Assembly (NCBI GenBank): GCA_965208815.1
Contig: OZ242357.1
Location: 992,001-1,056,000, forward strand
Length of the DNA stretch: 64,000 nucleotides
From: Bin55 sp009840545
Lineage (GTDB): Bacteria; Pseudomonadota; Gammaproteobacteria; Pseudomonadales; Azotimanducaceae
Direction of reading: 5' to 3'
Below are positions 54,954 through 64,000 of the stretch, piece after piece. Position 1 is the first letter of the stretch; every line of letters starts with the position of its first letter. The notes below the pieces were generated by a model. That model had not been told where the DNA came from. It did no database searches and saw only the letters and a list, made by a program, of their open reading frames with translations. The translations under genes were made by a program, and so were the position numbers.

Positions 54954-55751
54954 TCAACTTGAGGCTACCGAACCTCCATCGCAACTAATCGTTTCTCCTA
55001 CGGTGAACGCTCCGGCTCTTGAACTGAGGAAGATCGCAAGACCAGCGATGTCTTCCATTGTTCCTACTCGTCCCCTTGGATTTCCCTTTCCAACGCTTTC
55101 CCAGTCGGCTCCTTCGACTTGACCTCCGAAACCCACTCCAGCACTCAGCATCCAGCTGGGGAAGGGTCCCGGTGCGATTGCGTTAACGATGATGTTCTCG
55201 CTTACGAGATGAGAAGCCATTTGGCGCGTTAGATGGTGGACAGCCGCTTTCGACGGCCCATAAGAGAAGTTGTCAAATCGCGGAGTGTGAATACCGTCGA
55301 TGGAACCAATGTTGATGACCCGAGCGGGATCTTCGGATGTTGCACCAACCCGCATCAGCGGCAAACACTTCTGAGTAAGAAAGAATATTCCCTTGACATT
55401 GGTGTCCATGACTTTGTCCCAGCCGACTTCGGGAAACTCCTCCAGCGGAGCACCCCAGGTCGCACCTGCATTGTTTACCAAGATGTCCAATTGCAACTCG
55501 CGTTCGGCTATCTGGCCGACCACCGTTTCGATGCCTGGCAATTGGCTCAAGTCGCCGGGAATAGAAATGCACTCGCCACCGTACTCTTCTTGAAGTCGCG
55601 CAGCTGTCGCATCGCACACATCCGTTTTGCGTGAGCTTATATAGACCTTCGCTCCGTGCATCAGGAAACCGGCAGCGATCATTTCTCCGATGCCTCTCGA
55701 GCCTCCCGTTACAAGTGCTACTTTTCCTTCAATAGAAAACCAATCAGACAT
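54954..55751 (-). CDS. Short-chain dehydrogenase/reductase (RhlG/FabG type)
   Basis: 265 residues. GGSRGIG motif, NNAGATWG, catalytic Tyr/Lys in FSYGPSKAAV, APGPFPSWML and the end GETISCDGGSV. An Arg after strand 2 (ISSRKTD) favours NADP. Divergent from the GMC gene, with about 165 bases between starts. Confidence 0.88.
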   Translation of the reverse strand: MSDWFSIEGKVALVTGGSRGIGEMIAAGFLMHGAKVYISSRKTDVCDATAARLQEEYGGECISIPGDLSQLPGIETVVGQIAERELQLDILVNNAGATWGAPLEEFPEVGWDKVMDTNVKGIFFLTQKCLPLMRVGATSEDPARVINIGSIDGIHTPRFDNFSYGPSKAAVHHLTRQMASHLVSENIIVNAIAPGPFPSWMLSAGVGFGGQVEGADWESVGKGNPRGRVGTMEDIAGLAIFLSSRAGAFTVGETISCDGGSVASS

Positions 55752-55916
55752 ACAAGCCTCCGAAAACTCCGTGCTAATGTTAGCTAACGAGCAAATTTGG
55801 ATGCATAAGAAGAGGGAATTTGGGAATTAGAGAACGGCTGAGAGATCCAGAATCGATTCGTACAATTCGAGGAGATTTGGTTTGGCGATGCGAGTCTAAA
55901 GCCGGGAGCATTCCAC

Positions 55917-57524
55917 ATGAAGTACGACTATATCGTCATTGGGGCAGGGTCGGCGGGTTGCGTCGTTGCAAACCGATTGAGTGCAGATAAGTCAAACTCG
56001 GTGCTCTTGTTAGAGGCTGGAGGTCGCGACTCAAACTTCCTCATTCACATTCCAGTCGGATTCTGGCGCATGATTGACCGGCCAAGCCTGAATTGGTGCT
56101 TCAAGACCGAGCCGGAAGCGGGAACTAAAGATAGAGAAATTCCCATTCCTCGAGGAAAAGTCATGGGCGGATCCAGCTCGATTAATGGAATGCTGTACGT
56201 TCGAGGACAAGCAGCGGACTATGACCTGTGGTCCCAACTGGGCAATCGAGGTTGGTCCTATGACGAGGTGTTGCCCGATTTCAAGGCTTGCGAATCCTTT
56301 GAACGTGGGGAGAACGAGCTTCGTGGCGGTGGAGGTGAACTCAATGTCGCAGATATGGCAGAAACCCATCCGGTCCTCGAGGCATATGTAGAGGCGGGAG
56401 GGAATCTTGGCTATCCAACACCAGTGGACTACAACGGAGAATCGCAGGAAGGATTTGGAATTTACCAAGTCACTCAGAAAAACGGTCGTAGACATAGTGC
56501 AACTTGCGCCTTTATTGACCCCATAAGGGGCCGAAGCAACTTGACAATCACCACACGAGCCATGGTGAATTCCGTTTTGGTAAATAAGGATAGAGCAGTA
56601 GCCGTAAGGTATGGGGTCCGAAACGGACAAGAGCAAGAAGCAACCTGTCGACGCGAAATCATACTCTGTGCGGGCGCCATACAAAGCCCACAAATCTTGG
56701 AACTGTCAGGAATAGGAAAACGCGAAATCTTGGAGGAGCACGGCATTCCCGTTGTCAAAGAACTTTCCGGTGTGGGTGAGAATTTACGAGATCACTACTC
56801 AAGCTCGGTAGCGTGGAGACTGAAAGGTGTCGGTTCGCTAAATGAACAAACTCGAGGATGGAGGCTTGTTTTGGAATCGATCAAATGGGGATTGCTACGT
56901 CGCGGAGCACTAACCTACACCGCCGGAATCGCACATGGTTTCGTGAAAACTCGAGACGACATGGAAAACCCAGACGTACAGTTTCATATGGCTCACGCGA
57001 GCTACGCTCGTGGGAAGAGGGGAGCATTGGAACAAGAACCTGGAATGACCATTTCTGTGTGTCAATTGCGACCGGAAAGTACTGGAAGCGTACATATCAA
57101 GAGTCGAAATCCAAGTGACCCGCCAGCCATCCGCCCAAACTTTCTGAGCGAGACAACCGATCGTGATGCCTTGATTGGAGGGATGAAGATTGCGCGGCAA
57201 GTGGGATCCGCCGAACCTCTATCCAACTATGTCGACCACGAGATATTTCCAGGGCCAAACGTGAATTCGGACGAGGAGATACTCGAGTGGTGTAGAAGGA
57301 CAGGCGCAACCGTCTTTCATCCCGTGGGCACGTGCAAGATGGGGATCGATGAACAAGCAGTCGTTGATGAGCGCTTACGAGTTCGAGGACTGCATGGACT
57401 ACGAGTTGTGGATGCATCCATCATGCCGACCTTGGTCTCAGGAAACACAAATGCCCCAGCCATCATGATTGGACAGAAGGGCGCAAATATGATTCTTGAA
57501 GATAACCGTATTGCAAGCGTCTAG
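55917..57524 (+). CDS. GMC-family oxidoreductase (choline-dehydrogenase-like)
   Basis: 535 residues. YIVIGAGSAGCVVANRLS FAD motif, GKVMGGSSSINGMLYVRG, catalytic His in TVFHPVGTCKMG and Asn in SGNTNAPAIMIGQKGA. No signal. Oxidises an alcohol to an aldehyde. First gene of a run leading to the peptidase-lyase fusion and the TonB receptor. Confidence 0.9.
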   Translation: MKYDYIVIGAGSAGCVVANRLSADKSNSVLLLEAGGRDSNFLIHIPVGFWRMIDRPSLNWCFKTEPEAGTKDREIPIPRGKVMGGSSSINGMLYVRGQAADYDLWSQLGNRGWSYDEVLPDFKACESFERGENELRGGGGELNVADMAETHPVLEAYVEAGGNLGYPTPVDYNGESQEGFGIYQVTQKNGRRHSATCAFIDPIRGRSNLTITTRAMVNSVLVNKDRAVAVRYGVRNGQEQEATCRREIILCAGAIQSPQILELSGIGKREILEEHGIPVVKELSGVGENLRDHYSSSVAWRLKGVGSLNEQTRGWRLVLESIKWGLLRRGALTYTAGIAHGFVKTRDDMENPDVQFHMAHASYARGKRGALEQEPGMTISVCQLRPESTGSVHIKSRNPSDPPAIRPNFLSETTDRDALIGGMKIARQVGSAEPLSNYVDHEIFPGPNVNSDEEILEWCRRTGATVFHPVGTCKMGIDEQAVVDERLRVRGLHGLRVVDASIMPTLVSGNTNAPAIMIGQKGANMILEDNRIASV

Positions 57525-57576
57525 CTCCTCTTCGGACTACTCTGGGAATTTTTCCCTGATTTGCCGAGCTAACTTA

Positions 57577-60282
57577 GTGAAAGGGAACTGCCGTCGTTTT
57601 GTGTTACTGCTTGTCTTGGCTGTGGCATACGTTGTAGCTGCCGCGGCAGATGGAAATTCCGTTCTTTGTGAATCAAGTCTTTACGAGGTCAAAATAGACT
57701 TTTTGGGCGGAAGTTTGGACTCGTGCAAAGCTACCGACAACTCTTTGGTCGGCGAAGTAGCCCCTGAGGACAGACCGCCAATCAATCCTAGTCCCTGGTA
57801 TGCGTTCAAGATTGAACGCCACGTGAGCGACACACCTCTAGAGCTTGATGTAGTCTTGAACTACCCATCCGGCTATCAACACCGGTACTTACCGAAACTG
57901 AGCAGTGACGGAGTGAATTGGACTCCAATCTCGAATCAAAACATTAGTGTCGATACTAAAGGTTCCGCCCATATCTCGCTGACTATCGACTCTGATTCGC
58001 TGTATGTCTCGGCTCAGGAAAACCTCAATTTGGACTGGTATCACCAATGGAATGAGGAACTAGAACGAGAGTGGCCTCAGCGGGAAACCGAGACTATTGG
58101 CTATTCAATTGCTCGCCATCCCATTGTTGTCATAGAGACCAATCCCCGGGCATCCAAAACCGTATTGCTTATGGGTAGGGCGCATCCTCCGGAGGTACCG
58201 GGAACCATCGCCATGCGAGAATTTATGCGTGCATTGGCATCCATTCGAGTCGAAGCATGTTTGAACGGGCTCACTTCAAAGTGCCGTTTCTTTCAACGCT
58301 ACAACTTTCTGATCGTGCCATTGCTTAACCCGGATGGCGTTGTATTGGGTCACTGGAGACACAACTTGGGGTCCACCGATCTGAACCGGGACTGGGGAAT
58401 CTTCACACAACCGGAAACAGCGGCAGTCCACCGAAAATTGGACTCTACCGAAGCTCAATCCCGTTTAAGGCTAATGTTGGATTTCCATTCAACCAATCGT
58501 GATGTCTTGTACATTCAAGAGTCCGACGATTCGACAAACCCGCCGAATTTCACAGAGGTATGGATCAAGAATGTGGTGGCGCAGAATCACGTTACTCAGG
58601 TCGATCGAACTGCCGCTGGTTATGAAATCGCACCTCGACCCACGAGTGAAAACGGAACTTCGAAGAACTATTTCTATTCTGCATATGGAGTGCCAGCAAT
58701 TACATTCGAAACTGGCGACAACACGGATAGAGACGTACTTCCAAGTCGAATGGTCGTATTCGCTCAGGCACTTGTCGATACGTTTGTTCAGCTGGATTCA
58801 AGCGAATCAAAAGCTGATCCGCAGTCTAGTTGCGGCTACACTTTTTTCCGTGATGTGCCCTGCTTGGATTTCTATTGCTTCCTAATTGAAGCAAACAAGG
58901 CGACTCTCGTGTCGTCGGTCGAAAACAGCTTAATTAGCGCTGAGTCAGGGAAGTCATTTGCTGATGCCCTTCTAAATGACCTAGCTGGCTCGGACCAAGA
59001 CGAGTCTCTCAGAGTCTCTGACTACTTGAAACTGGAGCAAAGACTCATTCTGGCTACGGGATCGGAGATTTCCAATATTCATATCGGTCGATCGCGGCAA
59101 GATCTACATGGAACGGTTCGACGCATGCTGGCTCGTGACCGATGGATCAGTACTCACATGCGAGTAAACCGGAATCGAAAAGAACTGCTCGGTTTGGCTG
59201 AGTCTCATCTACAGACGGTTGTACCTGCATATACGCACGGCGTTCCCTCTCAACCCACAACGTTCGGACATCAACTACTCGCCTATGCCGCTTCTTTGGC
59301 ACGAACATCGGCTCGATTGCGTGAAGGATTTGACCGCCTCAACAGAAGTCCTTATGGTGTCGGTCCAGGTACCACAAGTGGAATTTTTCTTGATCGAAAG
59401 CGTTTGGCTGAACTCCTCGGTTTCGATGAACCGGTGGAAAACAGTTTTGATGCGAATTTCGTAGATACGTTGGATTACAAGAACGAATACGCAAGCATTC
59501 TTGGCGATGCAGCTCTCACCATCAACCAAATAGTGGCGAATATCCACAGTCAACAACGAGACCCGCAACCATGGATTTACCTTGGTGAGTCAAGCGTTAG
59601 CTCAAGTAGTTCAATGCCCCAAAAGCGAAATCCACGAGACTTGGATCGCTTGCGGACTGCCGCCAACCAAGTTCTCGCATTGACATACCAATTAACTTTG
59701 AACAGTCACAATGTCGACGCAGGAATGCACGACTACCGGATGGCCTCCAACGTATCTAGACTTGCGGATGCGGCCGACTTGATGTTTGATCGACTTCTCG
59801 GATTGCTAGAGGGCTTGGTCGTGGACCCAGAACGTGCATCGTCTGCAATTGAACGGAGTTTCGCAACTTCATCGCAAGTGGCGGAATTACTTGTGAAGAA
59901 CTCCGAACTGTCGTTTCGAGAGGCGCAGGACTTTGCGGCTGCGTTAGTGGAGCATGCTAGATCTAGAAACCTTCGATTGGCATCACTTACAGACACCGAC
60001 ATAGAAGATTCTTACAGGTCAATTTTTGATGAAGAATTACCCGTTGAAATCGCAAAAATCCGAGACGCAATAGATAGCACAAACATGGTCTTTAGCCGCA
60101 AAGGTCTTGGTGGGCCGCAGCTAGAAGAGACCAAACGAATGGTAGACGCGGGATACGAACGACTTGCGGGCGATCTTTGGTGGTACAAGACGCGACAGTC
60201 TGCGATAATTAGCGCAGACATTGCTTTGCAGGACGAATTCTACGAGGTTTGTGCGTCTTCCTCTGGAGTGGATCCAGATTGA
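57577..60282 (+). CDS. Secreted fusion: M14 zinc carboxypeptidase plus argininosuccinate-lyase-like domain
   Basis: About 901 residues in one open frame. I start at the GTG at 57577, which gives a short basic leader and the signal VLLLVLAVAYVVAAAADG; the frame is open from 57496 within the GMC gene. Residues about 170-420 are an M14 peptidase: zinc ligands His203 and Glu206 (RAHPPEVPG) and His304 (LDFHSTN), substrate Asn270-Arg271 (TDLNRDWG), general base Glu378 (ITFETGD). From about 445 to the end is an ASL/fumarase-fold lyase: ISNIHIGRSRQDLHGTVRR, His554 in THGVPSQPTTFGHQLLAY, NSFDANFVDTLDYKNEYAS, and the family signature SSSSSMPQKRNPRD around Met680. The first helices of the lyase fold seem shortened. 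Both active sites look intact. Substrate unknown. Confidence 0.82.
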   Translation: MKGNCRRFVLLLVLAVAYVVAAAADGNSVLCESSLYEVKIDFLGGSLDSCKATDNSLVGEVAPEDRPPINPSPWYAFKIERHVSDTPLELDVVLNYPSGYQHRYLPKLSSDGVNWTPISNQNISVDTKGSAHISLTIDSDSLYVSAQENLNLDWYHQWNEELEREWPQRETETIGYSIARHPIVVIETNPRASKTVLLMGRAHPPEVPGTIAMREFMRALASIRVEACLNGLTSKCRFFQRYNFLIVPLLNPDGVVLGHWRHNLGSTDLNRDWGIFTQPETAAVHRKLDSTEAQSRLRLMLDFHSTNRDVLYIQESDDSTNPPNFTEVWIKNVVAQNHVTQVDRTAAGYEIAPRPTSENGTSKNYFYSAYGVPAITFETGDNTDRDVLPSRMVVFAQALVDTFVQLDSSESKADPQSSCGYTFFRDVPCLDFYCFLIEANKATLVSSVENSLISAESGKSFADALLNDLAGSDQDESLRVSDYLKLEQRLILATGSEISNIHIGRSRQDLHGTVRRMLARDRWISTHMRVNRNRKELLGLAESHLQTVVPAYTHGVPSQPTTFGHQLLAYAASLARTSARLREGFDRLNRSPYGVGPGTTSGIFLDRKRLAELLGFDEPVENSFDANFVDTLDYKNEYASILGDAALTINQIVANIHSQQRDPQPWIYLGESSVSSSSSMPQKRNPRDLDRLRTAANQVLALTYQLTLNSHNVDAGMHDYRMASNVSRLADAADLMFDRLLGLLEGLVVDPERASSAIERSFATSSQVAELLVKNSELSFREAQDFAAALVEHARSRNLRLASLTDTDIEDSYRSIFDEELPVEIAKIRDAIDSTNMVFSRKGLGGPQLEETKRMVDAGYERLAGDLWWYKTRQSAIISADIALQDEFYEVCASSSGVDPD

Positions 60283-60361
60283 GGTCAACTCGTACGAGCG
60301 CAAAACCGTCAAGCAACTCCTGAACCCATTGGCACCTTCCCCTTGCTACGGAGCTAAGAAA

Positions 60362-63300
60362 TTGAACACTTATCGAAATGTGCACCTGCGAATCTGGGCG
60401 TCCGTGCTTGCCGTTGGGCTGGTGTTCGGCTGTCTGACGCTCCACGGTCAGCAACAGACAACCTCGGAAGAAGCCGAAGACGAAGAAGAGGAGACCATCG
60501 AAGAGATGGTTGTTGTCGGTAGCCAAATGAAAGGAGCCGATGTCACCGGAATACTTCCAGTTTCCGTCTTCGAGAGCGATGATATCGACGTCTTGGGATT
60601 TCTTCAGGGGACGAACTGCTGGAAATGCTCCCCGAACAAGGACAAAATTTCTTCAACGAAGAAGAGAACATTAGTGGCGGTGTAAATGCCGCACGCGGGG
60701 ATGTCGGTGCATTCAATCTTCGGAACCTAGGCACAGGAAACACTCTGGTTCTGCTAAATGGCCGAAGAATGGTAAACGCGGCGAGCTACCAAACCGAGGA
60801 AGTCGGCGGGAGTTTCGTACCAGTGAATACAGTAAATTCCAATACGATTCCGCTATTTGGTGTAGATCGAGTTGAAGTTCTGAGAGACGGAGCGGCTGCG
60901 GTATACGGTGCCGATGCCGTTGCAGGAGTCGTAAACACAGTGCTAGAGAAGGATATTGAAGGGTTCACGGGTCGACTTAGAACCTACACCTATCACCTTG
61001 TAGGACGTCAGACCTATGAATTCAACGGCGAGTGGGGAGACTATTTCAACGATGGAGCGACCCACATTGGAGTGATGTTTGACTTTCTAACCCGAGACAA
61101 CATTCATTCTTCTGAAGATCCAAAATGGGCGGAAGGAGACCTGAGACCATTCTTGCCGGAGGACTCTCCTTGGCGTACCAGGACAGATTTTCGCAATCTA
61201 AGCGCACACTCTCCCTATGGGCAATTTGACATCGTTCGAAGTGTAAGACGGTTTGGATTGAGAGGCATCACCGATGGCAGCGGAGAGTTTGAGACTTATC
61301 CATTGGGTGACGAAAGATGCCAATGGCAGTTGAATGACACAACATGTGGTGCCGTAGACGGACAGGGTGTCTACCGCTACAACCTCAACGAATTTAGGGA
61401 TCTCTCCTCTGATCTGGACAGGCTTGGTCTGTTTGTGTTCGCCAATCACACGTTTCAGAACGGCATCGACGGTTTTTCCGAGTTTCTCTACTATTCTTCC
61501 GAATCAGTGTTGTCAAGACATCCCTCTTATGCCTTTTCGTCAGTGAAACTAAGAGTCGGGCCTGAGAACTACTACAACCCCTTCGGACCTTGCGGATCAC
61601 CCAATCGATTGCCAGACAGCATGATTCCCGACGTTCCGTGTGAAGGTCTCGAACTTTGGATCGATAACTATCGCTACGCGGAATACCCGCGAATTGTTGA
61701 GAACGATGGGAATGTGTTCAGGTTATTGGGTGGACTGGCAGGTACCAATTACGACTATGACTGGGAAGCAGCTGTTGTGTATTCCGTGGCGACTCGGGAA
61801 GATCTTACTCGCAATCGTGTTTCAAACAATCTCATCACAGAAGCGCTTTTTGATCCCACTCCAGCGGCCTATAACCCTTTTAGCGGCGGAAAAAACAGCA
61901 ATATCGAACGTGCTCTGGTCGATGTCTCGCGCGACAACGAAATGGAGCTCTTTCTTATTGACTTCAAAGTATCAAGTCCAGATGTTTACCAGCTGCCGGC
62001 TGGTCCCGTTGGGGCATTGGTCGGCACCGAGATCCGCAATGAGTCCTTTGAAGACGATCGGGACCCCCGACTGGATGGCACGATCGTCTTTACCGATTTT
62101 CAAGGAGATACCTACCCGTTTGTCTCCGACGTCGTTAATTCGAGCCCGACTCCAGACAACAGTGGTGACCGTACTGTGTATTCCCTGTTTGGTGAACTCC
62201 AGATTCCAATCGCTAACAGGATTGACTCATTGGTTGCATTGCGTTACGAAAACTTCTCCGATGTGGACGACACAATTGTTGGTCGAGTTGCGTTTGGCTG
62301 GCGTCCAATAGATGAAGTTCAACTCAGAGCATCATGGTCACAAGCTTTTCGCGCCCCGAACTTGGTGACGATCAACGAAGAGATCGTTGCAAGACAGAAC
62401 ACTCGTACGGATTGGGCATGCACATACGCCGCAGAAAACGGAGGAGATCCAGAACAGAACATTTTGGATTGCGTCAATTCCACTCAACGAGTAGCTCAGG
62501 GAAGCAAAGACCTAGTTTCCGAGCAGAGCGAGAATTGGACCGTAGGAATGGCCGTCGATCCTTTGGATGGGATCACTTTGACTTTGGATTATTGGTCCAT
62601 TGTCAAAGAAGACACTATCGGCTTGCTTGGTGAAGAAAATCACACAGTCTACGACTTGCTGTTAAGGCTTGAGCATGGCGGTGATAACTGCCAGGACCTA
62701 CAATCAAATCCGGCGGTTAACCGCTTGGAGGAGATTGCGGAAGACGAAGCTGATGTTTATCGGGCCGCAGGTATTTGTCCCGCAGGGGCGATCCACAACA
62801 TCGTAGATAACTACGCAAATTTGGATACTCGCTCACTTGAGGGTTTTGATGTTGCACTGTACGGCGACTTCGAGTTCAAGTTTGGAGAATTTAGCGTAAA
62901 GTACCTTCGGTCGCAACTGCTTGACTTCAATCAAGAGCCAGGAGGACCATCGGCAAGATTGGTCGATGCGAAGACGCAAGGCGTACTGCCCGCCGACATT
63001 CCGGTTGCTGGCTTCGCGGACCTGATTGGACAAGATGGCAACCAGCAGTACAAGGAAACTCTATTGGTTCGTTGGAAGCACTTTCCTTACGCTGCTTCGT
63101 TATCGGGAACTCGTCTAGGTGAGTTTTTTCAGGATTCGCTCACATTGGACGACGGAACTCCTACAGGTATTCAGTACGTAATTCCAGACTTTCACACTTG
63201 GAATCTCTCGTTTGACTTCACAACAAAGTACTTCTTCAACTCTACGAGATTCCGCGTGGGCATTCGCAATGTAACAGGAGAACGCGCACCGCTTGCCGAT

Positions 63301-63381
63301 CGCTTCTTTGGATTCTTCTCGGATGCACATCGCGACTACGGACGTTACTACTACTTCGATGTCCGGGTATCGACAGACTAG
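60362..63381 (+). pseudogene. TonB-dependent outer-membrane receptor, -1 frameshift near the N-terminus
   Basis: A TTG at 60362 preceded by GGAG gives a signal peptide (IWASVLAVGLVFGCLTLHG), then an acidic stretch and EEMVVVGSQ, a TonB-box region. After VLGFLQG the frame breaks at GGGG (60607-60610). Five G would give QGDELLEMLPEQG and join the long frame that continues to 63381. The plug is marked by FNLRNLGTGNTLVLLNGRRM and VDRVEVLRDGAAAVYGADAV; the rest is a 22-strand-type barrel with GVAFGWRPIDEVQLRASWSQ and AFRAPNLVT. Likely imports a substrate linked to the upstream peptidase-lyase. The lesion may be real, phase-variable or a read error. Confidence 0.85.
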
Positions 63382-63586
63382 TAACAAATGGGGCACGATA
63401 TTCCATTGCTTTCGTATCGATGACGGATTTCTCCTACAGCTAGAGTGCGACTACAACTCCATCGATGGAGTGCTGCAATCTGCTGACACAAGCAAAACTG
63501 GATTGAGATCGAGACATAGATTCCGCACGAAGGAGTACCTGACACTTTCATTGAGTAAACTTCAAACACTGATAGAGGAGGGATAA

Positions 63587-64000
63587 ATGTTTTCATCTCA
63601 GTTATACAACCAGCAAACCACATGGGACGAGATCAAGAGTGTCCTAATGACCATGGAGTACGGAAAGTGGGAGAGTGCGTACTTTTACGATCACTTTGTA
63701 CCCCCTTGGCATAACGATCTTAACGTTACTGAATCGGATTCTTTTCCAACTTTCGAGGGATTGACCCTCATGGCAGGTGCCGCTGCTGTCACCTGTCGCC
63801 TAAAGCTTGGCGTCCTTGTTTGTGGTAACACCTACCGCAATCCTGCACTCATGGCGAAGATGGTAGCGACCATGGATGAAATGTCTTTTGGAAGAGCGCA
63901 ATATTGCATCGGTGCTGGCTGGAATGTTCGTGAACATGCAGCATACAGCTGGGAGTTTCCTCCCATTAGAGAACGAAGCGATAGGCTCGAGGAAGCGTGC
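63587..64000 (+). CDS. LLM-class flavin-dependent oxidoreductase, 5' part only
   Basis: Starts at the ATG at 63587 with GAGGAGGG just upstream, and runs off the right edge after 138 codons. SAYFYDHFVPPW, FEGLTLMAGAAAVTCRLKLG, GNTYRNPALMAKMVATMD and GRAQYCIGAGWNVREH are luciferase-like monooxygenase marks of the same branch as the 3' fragment at the left edge. Follows the TonB receptor by about 200 bases. Confidence 0.88.
   Translation, partial: MFSSQLYNQQTTWDEIKSVLMTMEYGKWESAYFYDHFVPPWHNDLNVTESDSFPTFEGLTLMAGAAAVTCRLKLGVLVCGNTYRNPALMAKMVATMDEMSFGRAQYCIGAGWNVREHAAYSWEFPPIRERSDRLEEAC

Noticed and set aside
1..64000. tRNA or rRNA genes
   Set aside because: None recognised by eye on either strand.

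Overview
The window reads as a Gram-negative, probably proteobacterial (likely gammaproteobacterial), environmental genome. A TonB-dependent receptor, lipoprotein and Sec signals, and the YdbS/YdbT and PspA-YqiJ-YqiK gene sets point that way. The species cannot be named from the sequence. Most of the window is catabolic: flavin (luciferase-like) monooxygenases, enoyl-CoA hydratases, short-chain dehydrogenases, GMC oxidoreductases, paired acyl-CoA dehydrogenases, PhyH and TauD dioxygenases, MaoC dehydratases, a sulfatase, a ThDP enzyme and a D-aminoacylase-like amidohydrolase. This suggests an organism that dismantles varied small organic substrates. The window starts and ends inside luciferase-like monooxygenase genes.

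Region by region. 1-6.1 kb: monooxygenase end, two secreted unknowns, a PhyH relic, an IS5-type transposase abutting a membrane-anchored repeat protein. 6.1-13.3 kb: a nested mobile region bounded by an 8-bp direct repeat (AACCGAGT). It has IS1595-type ends on both sides, two identical inverted IS110/IS1111-type elements inserted at the same point of IS1595 terminal repeats, and a cargo of a PLP decarboxylase, an EF-hand protein and a damaged ogt-like gene. 13.4-18.1 kb: PhyH, enoyl-CoA hydratase/SDR pair, GMC oxidoreductase with a gluconate-dehydrogenase-subunit-3-like partner. 18.2-26.6 kb: a defence island with an AbiEii-like nucleotidyltransferase and small partner, an MmeI-like fused restriction-modification enzyme, and a MORC-type GHKL ATPase fused to a PD-(D/E)XK nuclease next to a C5 DNA methyltransferase. 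27-50 kb: catabolic operons plus Cu/Zn SOD, class I aldolase and PH-domain membrane proteins. 51-54.8 kb: a PspA-YqiJ-flotillin membrane-stress operon behind a good promoter. 54.9-64 kb: SDR, then GMC oxidoreductase, a striking secreted M14 carboxypeptidase fused to an argininosuccinate-lyase-like domain, a frameshifted TonB receptor and a monooxygenase.

The most notable signal is in the IS110/IS1111-type element. The non-coding stretch after its transposase carries two short guides (9 nt and 7 nt, overlapping on a CT core) that match the two halves of the IS1595 terminal repeat in which both copies sit. This fits a bridge RNA/seekRNA that targets another insertion sequence's end. The only intact IS1595 end in the window has one mismatch to the guide. 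Second is the M14 peptidase-lyase fusion. Third is the compact MORC-type ATPase/nuclease plus C5 methylase pair. Several genes carry single-base frameshifts, two of them in G-runs.
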